From positions 32,193,823 to 32,257,822 of the forward strand of contig NC_079510.1 in assembly GCF_030052815.1 (NCBI RefSeq): 64,000 nucleotides of DNA. Reading direction: 5' to 3'. Source of the stretch: Hevea brasiliensis. Lineage: Eukaryota; Streptophyta; Magnoliopsida; Malpighiales; Euphorbiaceae. Shown here in pieces: positions 12,300-23,879 of this stretch. The notes beneath the pieces are model-generated. The model was not told the DNA's origin and made no database searches. It saw only the letters and a program-made list of their open reading frames with translations. The position numbers were made by a program, and so were the translations under genes. How positions within the stretch are numbered: the stretch's first letter is position 1; each line of letters begins with the position of its first letter.

Positions 12300-12540
12300 G
12301 GGTGCTTAACCCATCCACGGTGATAGTTCGCCAAGCTAAAATAATTTAAAGGGTGCTTTAGCCTATCCACGATGATAGTCCACTAGGCTAAAATAGTCTA
12401 AAAGAAGCTTTAGCCCATCCACAATGATAGTCCATCAAGCTAAAATAATCTAAAGGGTGATTAGCCCATCCACAACAATAGTTCACCAAGCTAAATAATC
12501 TAAAGGATGTTGAGCCCACGGCGATAGTCTGACAGACTAA
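12300..12540 (+). repeat. Tandem repeat, about 52-bp unit, about 5 copies
   Basis: Units with the core TAGCCCATCCAC, then GATAGTCCA, AAGCTAAAATAATCTAAA recur at about 12,300, 12,350, 12,403, 12,456 and 12,505 with 10-25% differences. It lies between the integrase end and the antisense gene, a place where Tat-lineage elements often carry tandem arrays. No coding capacity was recognised. Confidence 0.8.
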
Positions 12541-12856
12541 ATCAAATTGATAATCTGTATAAATCGAGATAATTGAGTTCCATTGCCAAATGATGGCGTC
12601 TTTTAAAAAACACAATTGTGAGCAAGACAAACCAAGCAAAATAAAGGAAACCATAGTCTCTTTTCTAATTTAATTTATGTCTGAATAGTTAAAACAATTA
12701 TTAAAAATTGAATAATTTTTACTTATCAAAATTACACATCAACTTGGTCGGGGGGTCTGAGTAATAAAAAAAAAAAAAAACAACTTGGTACACAAGAGAT
12801 TAAAGAAAAGATATTTTCATTTATAAGCTTTTTATAAAGTTATTAGGCAGAAGGGC

Positions 12857-14609
12857 TTACATCATCACCTTCGCCCCCCTGTCAACCTTTTTCTCCCTTT
12901 CCCTCCCTCCAAGTTTTTCTACCGAGTAGAAATCTTCCCCCGAGTAGCACTTTTGTAACTCAATGACCATGTCATTTTGTGACTTCACATAAATTTCAGC
13001 AATCTGGTCATCAGTTGTAGCTAGCTCTCCCTCCAGTACTTCAATTTTCTTGGACATATTAGCTTGCATGGACGAGTGACTCTCCCAAGCAGTAGCCAAT
13101 TCATCTTGAAGAGCAGCAAATTGATCCTTCATCTATTGCAGCTTTCCCTCTAAGTCTTTAGCTCTTTTTTTAGAAGTAGCCATGACGTTAGTAAGAAAAT
13201 TGAGCTTGATCTCTTGTGAACCGACTTTGCCACACAAAGCCCAGTTCTTCTCCCATAGAATTTGAGTCCAGGCTAATTGTTCCATTGGGAGAGACATTGA
13301 ATGGAGGGCTAGGTCATCATCATGCTCCTCTAGCCAAGCTCAGTCCACTGGAAGGGTGTACTTCTTAGCAAACCAGTTGGCCAACTTTAAATTATTAACC
13401 ATTGACTCGCTGGCCAACGCTTGTTCAATCCACTGTTTCTGCGGCGAAGGGGGTGAAGGAACAACATCAGTTTCATCAGACTCTAGACGAAGAGTTTGGA
13501 CCTCTAGAGCGGGAATAAGAGGAGGAGAAGGCGGGTCAACCCTTACCCTTTTTGGGATCATAGGATAAGTGTCTTCTACTGGATGAGCAACTTTCTTCTT
13601 CTTATGAATCAGCTGCTCGATGTTCTTTACACGGCTTGACATCTCTACACAAAGAAAGAAATCTCAGTATGCATAAAAATCATAAAGAATGAGTTAAAGT
13701 TTTTACCCTCGATCGGTATGCTATTATAGTGCTCGATAGCCATTGGGTCTCCCTCAATATAAATCGAGGACTACCACTGAGACTTAACATCAAGCAAAGT
13801 GTTGATCAATATCTTGTTCATCCTAATAGTGGCTTGTATCTCTCTAACAATGGCTTTCTCTTCGGAGTCTAGTCGCATTTTCCTCCCTCTTTTCTGAGCC
13901 GTAAAGCTCTAGCTTGTTTGGATCCCTCCCCAATATTTGTCCATTGTATCTTCCACGAAGAAGAATCTCATTTCATCAAAGAGGATGGAAGATCGGCAAA
14001 GAGACCCATACCCTTCCGAGCATGGAATTGCCAAAACTCATTATCCTGGGTGTTTAATTGAAAGAAGGCAGAAAAGATGGGGGCCAAATCATGAAACCTC
14101 TTTCCTTGGCATAATGCTTGGAAAGCAGAAATCAATTTCCACGAGTTTAGATGTAGCTGGGTAGCGAATAAATGATAATACCTCAGGATCTCCACGTCCA
14201 AAGGGTCCAAAGGTAGTCTCACACCTAACTTTAGTTGCTCTTCATATAGAGCGACACAAACAGGGTTCAAAAATAAGTTATCTGCCTAACTGTTTGGATC
14301 GATGATCCATAAGTGATACCGATCAGTGTCGATCCTATATAATTTGCATAAATCTAGAAGATCCCAACTTGAAAGATAAGACCTAAGATCAGACACCTTG
14401 AGAATAACAAACGCCCCAAAAGAACTCGAACCGGCATTAGCAGAAGGTTAGTAACCAATGACTTTTGCTAGAGCAGAGGAGCCAATCACCTCTATAAAGT
14501 TATTCTAACATTAGGTAGAGTCAGACAAAAGATCTCTGGTATTGCTGTTTTAACTATAAACAACCTCTGGTGAAGCAAGAGTAGCACTCGAACCCTAATT
14601 CTCACTCAT
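12857..14609 (-). pseudogene. Antisense ORF of the Tat element (gypsy-type 'Transposase_28'-like protein)
   Basis: Reading minus from ATG at 14,609 (MSEN...) the frames give, in order, a Ser/Thr-rich start, then FLNPVCVALYEEQLKLGVRL and PLDPLDVEILRYYHLFATQL (14,270-14,150), WQFHARKGMGLF, a Pro/charged spacer near 13,340-13,640, and a coiled-coil tail (13,132-12,857) ending near YSGEDFYSVEKLGG. The FEE..LGVRLPL...VEIL...L..QL.PNSW pattern is the family annotated in plants as putative gypsy-type transposon protein; its function is not established. Stops and shifts break it into at least four pieces. The same protein order appears on the plus strand at 46,733-48,536. A TATA box lies 171 bp upstream. 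Confidence 0.75.
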
Positions 14610-14770
14610 TTTTAACAAAGAAAAAAAGGGAAGAAGAAAAAAGAAGTAAATCACCTTTAAAGGAGGAAAAAGCTAAAATCAAAAAAAGGTTTGGCTGAGA
14701 ATACCATTGGAAGCAGAAAAACAATGACGATCAAGAGAAAACAGGAAATGAAAAAGAAAACGGAAAGGAT

Positions 14771-14782
14771 CATTTTTATAGG
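14771..14782 (-). promoter_or_regulatory. TATA box for the antisense ORF of the Tat element
   Basis: On the minus strand this reads CCTATAAAAATG. It lies 171 bp before the antisense start codon. The related element at 46.6 kb has TATAAATA 166 bp before its start codon. The shared spacing supports a real promoter; transcription is not shown by sequence. Confidence 0.55.
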
Positions 14783-14996
14783 AAAATCAACTCCAAGTGT
14801 CTTTTCAAAATTCAAAAACCATCATCAATACTCCCTCAAAGCATTTTGCCTTCCTGAGGAAAAATTTATGTCTGATGACAGCTATCCACAAGGGTAATCA
14901 TGATAGCCTAATGACACTTTCAATCACACCATATCCCAAACGGACGAACAAATCAATATGAACATAAATGTTTACCAAGACCAACGGGGGGACTAA

Positions 14997-15444
14997 TGAT
15001 ATTACCCACTCAAAAATCTAAGTTAAATTGTCAAACTCAACCAACAAGGCAGTCAAAGTAGTTAAATCCATCCAGCATGACAATCAAAAGTATGATAATT
15101 TGATTGGAGGACAAAAGATCCAAACAAAGGTGGACCAGGCAATTGATTCGCTCGCACAGCAGGGCGAACGAAGGGTTTTATCGAAAGAACAAACCAAGAA
15201 TTAGACAAAAGCCTGGATCATAATAGTCAAGCAATAATCACACCATAAATCAAGTAAAAGTGATTCTTACGAAGGAAATCCCAAAGATTCAGCCAAGATC
15301 AAATCCACAAACAAAGCACTGACTATTTTTTAAAAACCTATAAATATCAAACAATAAACCAAAAATAGGTATGCTTACTAACTCTACAATCCCTTCTTCA
15401 CAGAAAATACTCTTTGATTCCTCTCTAAAGAAATAGATCTCTAA
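14997..15444 (+). repeat. 3' LTR of the Tat element, left part (right part 21,474-21,586)
   Basis: Starts TGATATTACCCACTC directly after a G-rich tract (ACGGGGGGAC, about 14,984-14,993) that is the likely polypurine primer. It matches the 5' LTR up to AGATCTCTAA, where the solo LTR enters; the match resumes at 21,479 with CTTGAGCATCAGAGTGGCC and ends at GGCATTA, 21,586. Total length without the insert is about 556 bp. Confidence 0.85.
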
Positions 15445-18400
15445 TGTCATACCCTACTCCTCGTAAGATGTAACATGATCCCGTAGTATATCTAATAAAT
15501 TACCATACTTCGCCTATCGATAACCTATTAAATATACTACAAGAGATTTTAAAACAATTTACGATCATTTTTATAGTGGTGGGAACTTTGAATGTTTAAT
15601 AAAAAGCCTTTAATTGAAATTTTGATCGTGGATCAAATCCTTGATTAAAATCTAGTGTTACAAAATTTTTTTTAAAATTTCGGCAGAGTGCCGGCTGTAT
15701 TTTGAGAAAACAGTTCTTCAAACCTGAAAAGAAAAATACTGCCTATATGTTTTCTCAATCACAACTCCAATAAAATCCATTTCACCTCACAATTCAATCA
15801 TAACAATTAATAAATCATTTCTAGCAATCAACTCAATTCATTTTCAAGCCAAACTCATTATAAAGAAAACAGTTCATTAATTACAAAACTCAGGAAGAAA
15901 TTTTAATATTACATTCATTAGGATAATAAAATTAATATTACAAATATATACAGGTAAATAAATTCTTAAATTAATATTACAATAATTTACATTTAATTAC
16001 ATACCAAAATAATATTACAAGAGTCCTTGTACAACTGCTCACATAAACTTTCATATATATATAATTACATGAATACATCAAAATTTAATGTACAAGGGTA
16101 TACCTATGATATACCCGGAGATAGTCCCAATATATCTACAAGGTGCAGCTTCAAGTGGTCTCATTCACCTGCGACAGTATACAAAGCTATCGTTGAGCGG
16201 TGAACTCAGTGGTGCACAACTATAATTTAAAATGTAATACAATATACATTGACAAAATTATAATAAGAATTTATAAACCTTTAAATTCATCATAATTCCT
16301 CAAATCAAAATGAAAACTTTTAATAATATAAATTATTTATTTAAATGACCTTGAACAATAATCACAATTTATCAAATCATAAATGGACATTTAATATAAT
16401 CCCATCAATTTATGAAAATAAAGAGTAAAATTCACTATGATCAATTATGCACAAATCTCATTTTAAAATTACCATTGCTTTTTTTTCAAAAACCATTCTT
16501 AATCTCACTAACTATGCAGGACTAATCCGTAAGGTTCATCTTCAAAGTGATTCTCACTCCCTATGGTCGAGGAGATCGAATCATGCACATTACATTCATA
16601 ACAAATTACTTCCCAAAAGGGCCAACTTTAACTTAGATCTAACCTCTGATAAGAGGAAGATCTAAGCTTGTGCACGTACCATAGTAATCAAAATAAAGCT
16701 AACTCCAGTTTCTCCTCAACAAATGAGGGACGAGTAATAACATGTCGAGTATTTGTAGTGAGATATAAAACAACATCATAAATTTTATTATCCTTTTTGT
16801 GAGTATAAAATCACAATACAATTCAATTCAATGCCAATTTCAATAACCAATAATTTCCATGCCCATCACAATTCAAAGCATAATTTGTCCTTTTTCCATG
16901 TAAATCATTTTCCAATAAAAATTTTTCTAAAGCAAATTTTATTCGATCCATAACAAAAATAAAATCATAACTTATCCATTTCCCAAAATTAAACTCATTC
17001 ATACTGCAACACATTTCAACAATTGTTGAAATAAATTCAATACTTGATAAACATAATACATAAAGAAAATAAAATCATTTAAGCAAATGAAATATGCAAA
17101 ATCTTATAAATTGAAGACTAGTTGTGCACAAGCCTCTTTGTTGACTTAGTTTACTCCAATTTTCATTTTTCCTTTGAAGATCCCTTTTCAACTGAAACAC
17201 ATAAATTTAAAGTGCATCATATCCCTTCTCAAATCATTTTTAATAACTAATTCCAATAATTTCATTTTTGCAGACTTATCCTACCCATTACGGTTTATAA
17301 ATTCGGGTCCTCTACATTTTTATTTATAGTGGCACTATTTATTGCACTATTCAAGTCAAAATATTGACTTTTTCATACTAAATAGGTTTATTAACTCTAA
17401 TTGTACCCACATACCACATTTTGAGTGTCAAATTTGTTGGCATTAGTGGCCATTCTAATTTCAAAGCCTCCTAAGAGAAATTGTAAATTTTCAGTTTTTT
17501 ATCACTATTTTCTACTATTTCATTAGTCTGATTAATGTAGGAATTTGGCTAAGTGCCTTTTATTAAAGTTGTTCCTTATTATCTTAGCTTTAATTTCCTT
17601 TTTGAATCACTCAATTTGGAGTTTTGTAGCTTAAGTTATGCCTATTTTTCTAAGGCTGGCCAGATTAGTTACAACCCAGAATTCTGGGTAATTCTTGGTT
17701 CTGGCAGTTTTGAGCAACCAAATTTGGTTGACAAATTGACTTGGTTATGGGCAGAATTTAGGCTTGTATTCTTCATGAAAGTTGTAGTACTATGTCATAG
17801 CATTCTAATGGTTCAAAAATCAGGTCATTTGGACCTTCCTAGACCAAGTTATGGCCAAATGAACAAATACTATTCATTTAGTCATTTTTATACAGTGGCA
17901 GTGTGCCAATTCTAGGTTTGACCTAATTATTCACTAACTTAAAGTCATTTTCAGGGAAGAGTTTTCACATGAAAATTGTGACATTATATGTCTAATTTCA
18001 TCTCCAATTGGTCTCACACCAATTGGAGTAGCAGAATTACATATTGAGCCCTTGAAGTGGACCTTGGTTTGGCTGTCCAGATTTGGACCCCTGCCAATCC
18101 GAATTTGATTTTATTTCTCACCATTCCAACACACTCCAATTGGCTCCAATTGACCATTTTGAGTCTCAATTAGGTCAATTTACTTCAATTTCAAAAACCC
18201 CTAAATTTTCTCCCAATTTCCCTAAGTCAAGAACCCTAATTTTTCTACTTGGTTCAATTGATGGAATTAAAGTGCATAAACATTATCTACACACTTATTC
18301 AAGCTCATTTCCACTTCTAATTTCATCAAATCCATCACATTAAACTTCCCCCCTAAAGTGACCGAAATTCCCTAATTTCTCACTGTTAGTAGTATGCCAT

Positions 18401-21400
18401 AGAGCATATCATTTAGTATGTATCTTGTACATATTTTATTAATAAAAGGCATTTAAACTTTTCCATTTACATAATATATTTATGTGTAATAGAAAAGGTC
18501 CATTGATATTTTGTTAGAAATTCTATTCTTAAGTTGTTAAGAATATGAGTGACAGTATTTCTAATACAAAGTATCATAAATAGGTTCACAATCGAGGATA
18601 CTTCATAATAAGGACATGACTTATCCACAAAGATTGTATTCAGGTTTGTTCCCAAGTTATTTATATGAGATATAAATAAGATGGAATGGTGAGTCTCATG
18701 CCATATAACAAACATGATAGGCACTTATACATGATAAGTAGGTCAAACCAGTGACGCTTATGACAAGCACATGGAGTTTACTCTTGTCAATGTTTTGTCA
18801 TAAATCATATCAGTGCATATAATCTTTAGACCTGAAATAGCACAGTTATCTTGTATTGGTAGTTTGAGTTTGATAATGCTTTCATACTTGTACTGTGTAT
18901 GGGTATATAGGCATGTGTTGGCTCCTACTAGTTATATATGGAGGTAGGTGTTGATCAAAATGGAATCTGTTCCTCTAAGTAAAAAGAGATAAAATTCTAT
19001 GTTCATTTAATTGTTCTTCATGTTTCAAGTTCCTAGCCAGAACAGATAGATTTAATCAGAAAAGAGTTTCTAATGAGAAAATCTTTTTAATCAAGAACTT
19101 GAATTAAAAGAGAACATAATATTCATAGCAAATGGAGTTTGACATAATCCATGACTCCAGCTTGAGTTGGGATTTTGTAACAGAGAGATTCTAGTACATG
19201 GTAACATATGATTATAGGTTCATTTAAGGTAAACCTTATTACTAATTGGGTGGCCATGGCATGCTATGCTAGGTGTTAACCATGGTCTATGAGGTGCATA
19301 AAATGATTTAGAGAAATCATTTATGGTAAGAAAGAGTTCTGATGATATTAAAAGATGATATCATATCTCATTGCCAATTAGTGATGAGCCTAGTAAGTCA
19401 CACACATACACAAGTTATCACCTAATTAAATATGATTTAATTAATTAATTAAATAGTTTAATTGATTAATTAAATAGGTTTGGTTTGTAATTAGATTACA
19501 AAGTCCCTAGCATGACTTGAAACCAAATCTAGATTATTGGATGTAAAGTATAAGTTAAATTTATATTTAAGGTGTTTAAATATGAATTTAATTAATGAGA
19601 AATTAATTAATAGAGATTAATTAATTAATTTATATTTGATATAAATTGATTAGAAGAAGAAAAATAATTATTTTGAGTTAAGAACTCAAAATTAAGACAC
19701 AGGGGCATTTTGGTCATTTCACAGAGTGACATATGGCACCATGAGATGGTGACACATGGCATTACACATAAGCTTGTCAAATGTCTTTTAATCATAGAAG
19801 ATTAAAATTAAGATTAAATATAGGTTTGACACTTGGCACAATGTAATTGGGTCAATTAAACCTAGAACCAATTAAAGGGTGACATGTGACAAGGGTTTAA
19901 GTGGTGACCTAGCTATATAAGTGTTGTTATGAAAAAATAAAACATACAAGCTGCTGCCTCCCATTGTGTGCCACCACCCTTGAGACTCACATTCTCTCTT
20001 CCTCTTCATGTCTCATTTATTCCAAGAGATTAACAAACAATCTCTTGAATTAAAAATACTAGAAATCGTTTCTAGTGTCCTATTTATATCTTTAATCTCT
20101 TAAAAGGCAGAATTTGATTTTCTAAATAATAGAAAAAGCTTTAGAAGCTGTTCAATGGCTGCCATAGGTGTTCTTGGTGTGGAAAAGCTAGAGGGACAAC
20201 ATCTGGTGTCCTGAAGACAAATCTCAAAGGCGCAAATACACTGCAGTGCATCAAAAGGTTAGTGTGTTTGTTCTTGATTTAATCTAGGGTTCTAAAATTA
20301 ATCTAATTAATTCTAAAATCTTAAATGGCAAATACAGATCCAAAAACATATTAAAAGTGTTTTAATATGTTGTTTATCATTGAAATCAAATAGATAAAAA
20401 TAAATCTTGCATGAAGCATGTGACCCTAGGTGAAAATTTTTGAATTCAATGGTATAAACTTGTGTTTTTCATGCTTCCACTCCTTCACCCACATAATTGA
20501 TTTGTTTCATTTCTTCAATTTCTAAGTTAATTCAAGTATCTAAACATGCATTTAAATAGACAATTGAAAGTTAAAACACTAACCTTATGTGAAGCTATTG
20601 AATCCTCACTCTTTCCTCTAATTCTTTCAATTTTCTTCTTCCTTTTGAGTCTCAATATACTTACCAAGAGTCAAAAACAAAGTTTGAGAAAGAAATTTAT
20701 GGGATTGGTGAGGGGAATTCAAGCTTTAAAAGCTTGAAATTATGTAACTATGGTGGATTTTAGTGAGAGAAGTGAAAGAGAGGAGTGAGTGTCGGCTATG
20801 AAGAAGAAGGAGTAAAAAAATTGCTTTTTAATTTTTGTATTTATCCCTTAATTTGACTTGGTCAATTAAGTAAGTAAATAATAATTAATTTTGGAATCAT
20901 GCTTAGGTCATGGGAGTGATGTCATAATGTTAATTTAATTTCTTTTCTTTTCCTTTGTTTTTTTCATAACTTCTTTAATTTAAATCTATATTTCAAAATT
21001 TTAATTTCTCACATTTTATTAGATATTTAGGCCAAAAGTCACCTCTAAGGGTGAATTGACCAATTTGCCCCTCGTCAGTCTGATCCAGTTTACCAATAAT
21101 TCTGTATTTCTTCCAGAACTCTGATCTAATTAATTGATATGGTTCTCTACCTTTTTCTGTGATTTTCACATTTCCTCTAGCTTTGCAATAATTCTTAGGC
21201 CTGCAGTGTCATAATGCCCCATACGAAAATAGGGTTATAACTGACATCGCAGTCACTTTTCGGTACGGTCACCCATCGCTGTGACCCCTGGTTCATTTAA
21301 CCCTTTATGCTTTATTTTCTTTATTTTCTTTTTACCTTCATGTAATAGCTATTAATTTTTATTCAGGGCTTTCTAGGTGACTTCAATATGGTTCTAATTC

Positions 21401-21473
21401 TCTTAATTGTCTGGACCGACACCGGTCACTGAAACAGTAATTTGCACAGGACTATGCATGTAGGGGTGTTACA
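15445..21473 (-). mobile_element. Solo LTR of the giant-LTR Tekay-type family, inverted
   Basis: The left edge TGTCATACCCTACTCC is the reverse complement of the LTR end found at 49,160-49,176 and 55,925-55,939; the right edge AGGGGTGTTACA is the complement of the LTR start at 40,073. It is flanked by perfect 5-bp repeats TCTAA at 15,440-15,444 and 21,474-21,478, and the 5' LTR of the host Tat element has only one TCTAA there. Without its own 2.1 kb nested insert it is about 3.93 kb, matching the 3.79 kb LTR at 52,154. No internal domain lies between the ends, so it is a solo LTR left by recombination between the two LTRs of a full element. Confidence 0.88.
18384..20479 (+). mobile_element. 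LTR-like insert, probably copia type, inside the solo LTR
   Basis: This stretch has no counterpart in the LTRs at 40,073 and 52,154, so it was inserted. It begins TGTTAGTAGTATGCC. A TATA-like TATATAAG lies at about 19,914, followed by a TC-rich leader, as in the R/U5 part of a plant LTR. Near the end, GAATTCAATGGTATAAACTT resembles an LTR end followed by a tRNA-Met primer site. The exact right edge (about 20,448 or 20,479) and a target duplication could not be fixed, and no coding region remains. Superfamily is a guess from layout. Confidence 0.45.
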
Positions 21474-21591
21474 TCTAACTTGAGCATCAGAGTGGCCTAC
21501 CAAAAGGCTATCCACCTCATCTTTCTCACTTGTTGCAAGTTTACATGTCTTCAAGGATAAGACCATAAAGGCCACTGGTGGCATTAGTAAA

Positions 21592-22179
21592 GCAAAATAA
21601 TTTTTTGATTAGTAATTATTTTTTTTTTCATTTTGAATGACCAAAAAAACATTCTACAAACGTTAATGGAGAAACGGGTCGTACTACTAGGCTCCATTGA
21701 TAGAAGATCATTGCCTGTACCTAAAGATTTAAAGTCTTCAACTAAAAGAAATTAACAATTTATATTGTATTTCAAACTGCTACAGAGCATATTCAAATAC
21801 TTAAAAAAAAAAAAAACTCACTAAGAGGAGAAAAAAAAAACCTCGATAATAAGAAGAATAAGATCCCAATATTTAGAGAGAACCTCAGATCTGTTTCTAA
21901 TTACAAACACAAATTTGAGGAGAGAAACTCATATTTATTTCAAATGAATACAGATATAAGTGTTTATTAAAACAAAAACTAACAATAAAGTAAATAAAGA
22001 AAAATGATCTAGTCTCATTAAGGAGATAAAAGAAAAACAAAGAGAAAAGCTAATAAAATAGAAGAGTTGTTTAAAGAGATTTATTAGTAAAAATGACTCT
22101 AAAATTTATTATTAATAAAGATGTTATGAATAGATTTATGGTGGATGTCCATTATCATTCTTAACTTCTAAACTCTTCA
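21592..22179. other. Spacer between two LTR elements, nothing recognised
   Basis: AT-rich sequence with A-runs at about 21,803-21,815 and 21,831-21,840. No coding, RNA or transposon signal was recognised. Confidence 0.4.
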
Positions 22180-23623
22180 TGTAATACCTCGAATTTTTAA
22201 ATATTATTTTACGTGTAATTATATAATTTTTGACTGGTTTAGCAGGCCTATGAGGGGCCATATGATGTTGATGAGATGTGGATATAGGAGATGTGTTTTA
22301 GAAGTATTATTTGGATCATTTTGCATGTTGGATAGGTCCTAGGTATAGGGAGAATTCTATTAGATTTTTGACAAAACTTAAGATTTCGTTTGATTCTTCA
22401 AAGTTTTGTGTTAAGTAACTATTGATCAATTTGCAATGTAATTGTTTAGGTGATTCGGGTTAACTCTTCTCCTCAGCACAGCCACCTCAGTGATCTTTGA
22501 TTAATCTATGAGTAGATATTTATTTTATTTACAAATTCAATATTATTGTTATTATATGTCATAGCATGCCCATGCATCACTTATAGATATATGTATTAGC
22601 TACTATAGGCATGCTTTGTGTTGTATCTTTACTTGACGGTTTGATGTGGGTGTCGCCTAGGGTAATTTAAAGCTGTGTGCATGTGTCAGCGTGCGTGTGG
22701 TGTATTGGTGGTGGATATGGGTAGGATGGGCAAATCAGCTTAAACTGGTCTTGCTTAGGGCTCAGTCCTTTTGTGATAAGTTGGGGTGAGTTCGACTTTG
22801 AGTTAATCTCGCTGACTCCCGCACTTAGATTGTAAAAGAAAGTCCGGCTTGAGTTAATCTCCCTGGCAAGCCTTGGATTAAAAAAGTTGTATAGGGGATT
22901 AGCTCCCATATTGTATTTATACTGGAGTGACACATGGGTGTGTGAGTGCTCCAAATTATTCTTTGTGCAAGTATTATTGAAATTATTTGAAATTGCTGAT
23001 CTATGCTGCATTTCATCCTTAGGGATGCATTAGTACTAGATAGTTATAGAAATTGTATGTAAAATCAATATCTTACTCTATGAGTCAAACACTCACTCCT
23101 GTTCACCCATTTTTTTCCAGGCACAGGAGGATTCTTACTTGTGTTTAACTTGCTTCCTATCTCACAGGTCTCTTAGTTGCTCTATCTATGTTTGTGTTGT
23201 AAATTTTGAAAGTTCTAAAACTTTGCATGTGTTAGAAGATATTTTATTTGACTTGGGAGTATAATAGATTATTATTTGAAATCTGTAACTTATTGATTTT
23301 ATATATGTGGATTTATGGATTGAATGGGTTATGTGGATGAGGGGGTTGAGGTCCCAGTGGTCATATTGAGTTGTTGATGATTATAAGGGTGAGCTAAGCT
23401 CTCCAAATGATTTTATTTTATGATCACAGGTTGGATGAGCCAAAAACTCTCCTTTGGGTAATCCAATTTATGGCCAAACTTTGTCCGGTTGATTTCCTAA
23501 AAATGGGCTTGAATATGGGCTTTGAGGATGGTTAGAGAATAGTTAGGCTTACTACAAGCTTTAGGAGCCTTATTCCGATCCAAGTCCTAGTGTCAGTCCG
23601 GCCCATGGGATCGGGCCATGACA
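22180..23623 (+). repeat. 5' LTR of the 22-28 kb chromovirus
   Basis: 1,444 bp, TG...CA, ending in GGGATCGGGCCATGACA. It is the template for recognising the 3' copy, which shares TTTTTGACTGGTTTAGCAGG-type sequence at its start and the ACTCTATGAGTC block near 23,070. The left flank is CTTCA; no matching right flank remains because the 3' LTR is truncated. Confidence 0.82.
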
Positions 23624-23879
23624 ATAATGGTATCAAAGCTTAGGCTTTAGATTTATAGGAAATAGTATAACTGGGAGTGTAAAACAAGTCTTTTTAGGGG
23701 GTCACATGCGGAGTATAAGATCCTGTTTCGTCTTCTTCTATAATTCCTTGTTTTTAGATTCTATATTATTTCTTGGGTAATATAAGAGTGCTTCCGTTAG
23801 TGTCTTAGTTTTCATGAAGTACGTAGAGATGTGAAATAGAGTTAACAGACGTGTTGAGGTCTACCATGGGGATATGTAT

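Larger units (their letters stand above)
6082..21586 (+). mobile_element. Decayed Tat-type Ty3/gypsy LTR retrotransposon carrying a nested solo LTR
   Basis: Both LTRs begin TGATATTACC. The internal region is about 8.3 kb. Order: 5' LTR, PBS-like TGGCACTGTTTGTGGG at 6714-6729, gag remnant, protease, RT, RNase H, second (archaeal-type) RNase H, integrase, tandem repeat, antisense gene, G-rich tract before the 3' LTR, 3' LTR. Dual RNase H, no chromodomain and an antisense ORF are hallmarks of the Tat lineage. Flanks GTAGA (6077-6081) and GTAAA (21587-21591) are probably the 5-bp TSD with one change. Many stops and frameshifts show the element is dead. The 3' LTR is interrupted from 15,445 to 21,473 by a solo LTR of another family. 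Confidence 0.88.
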
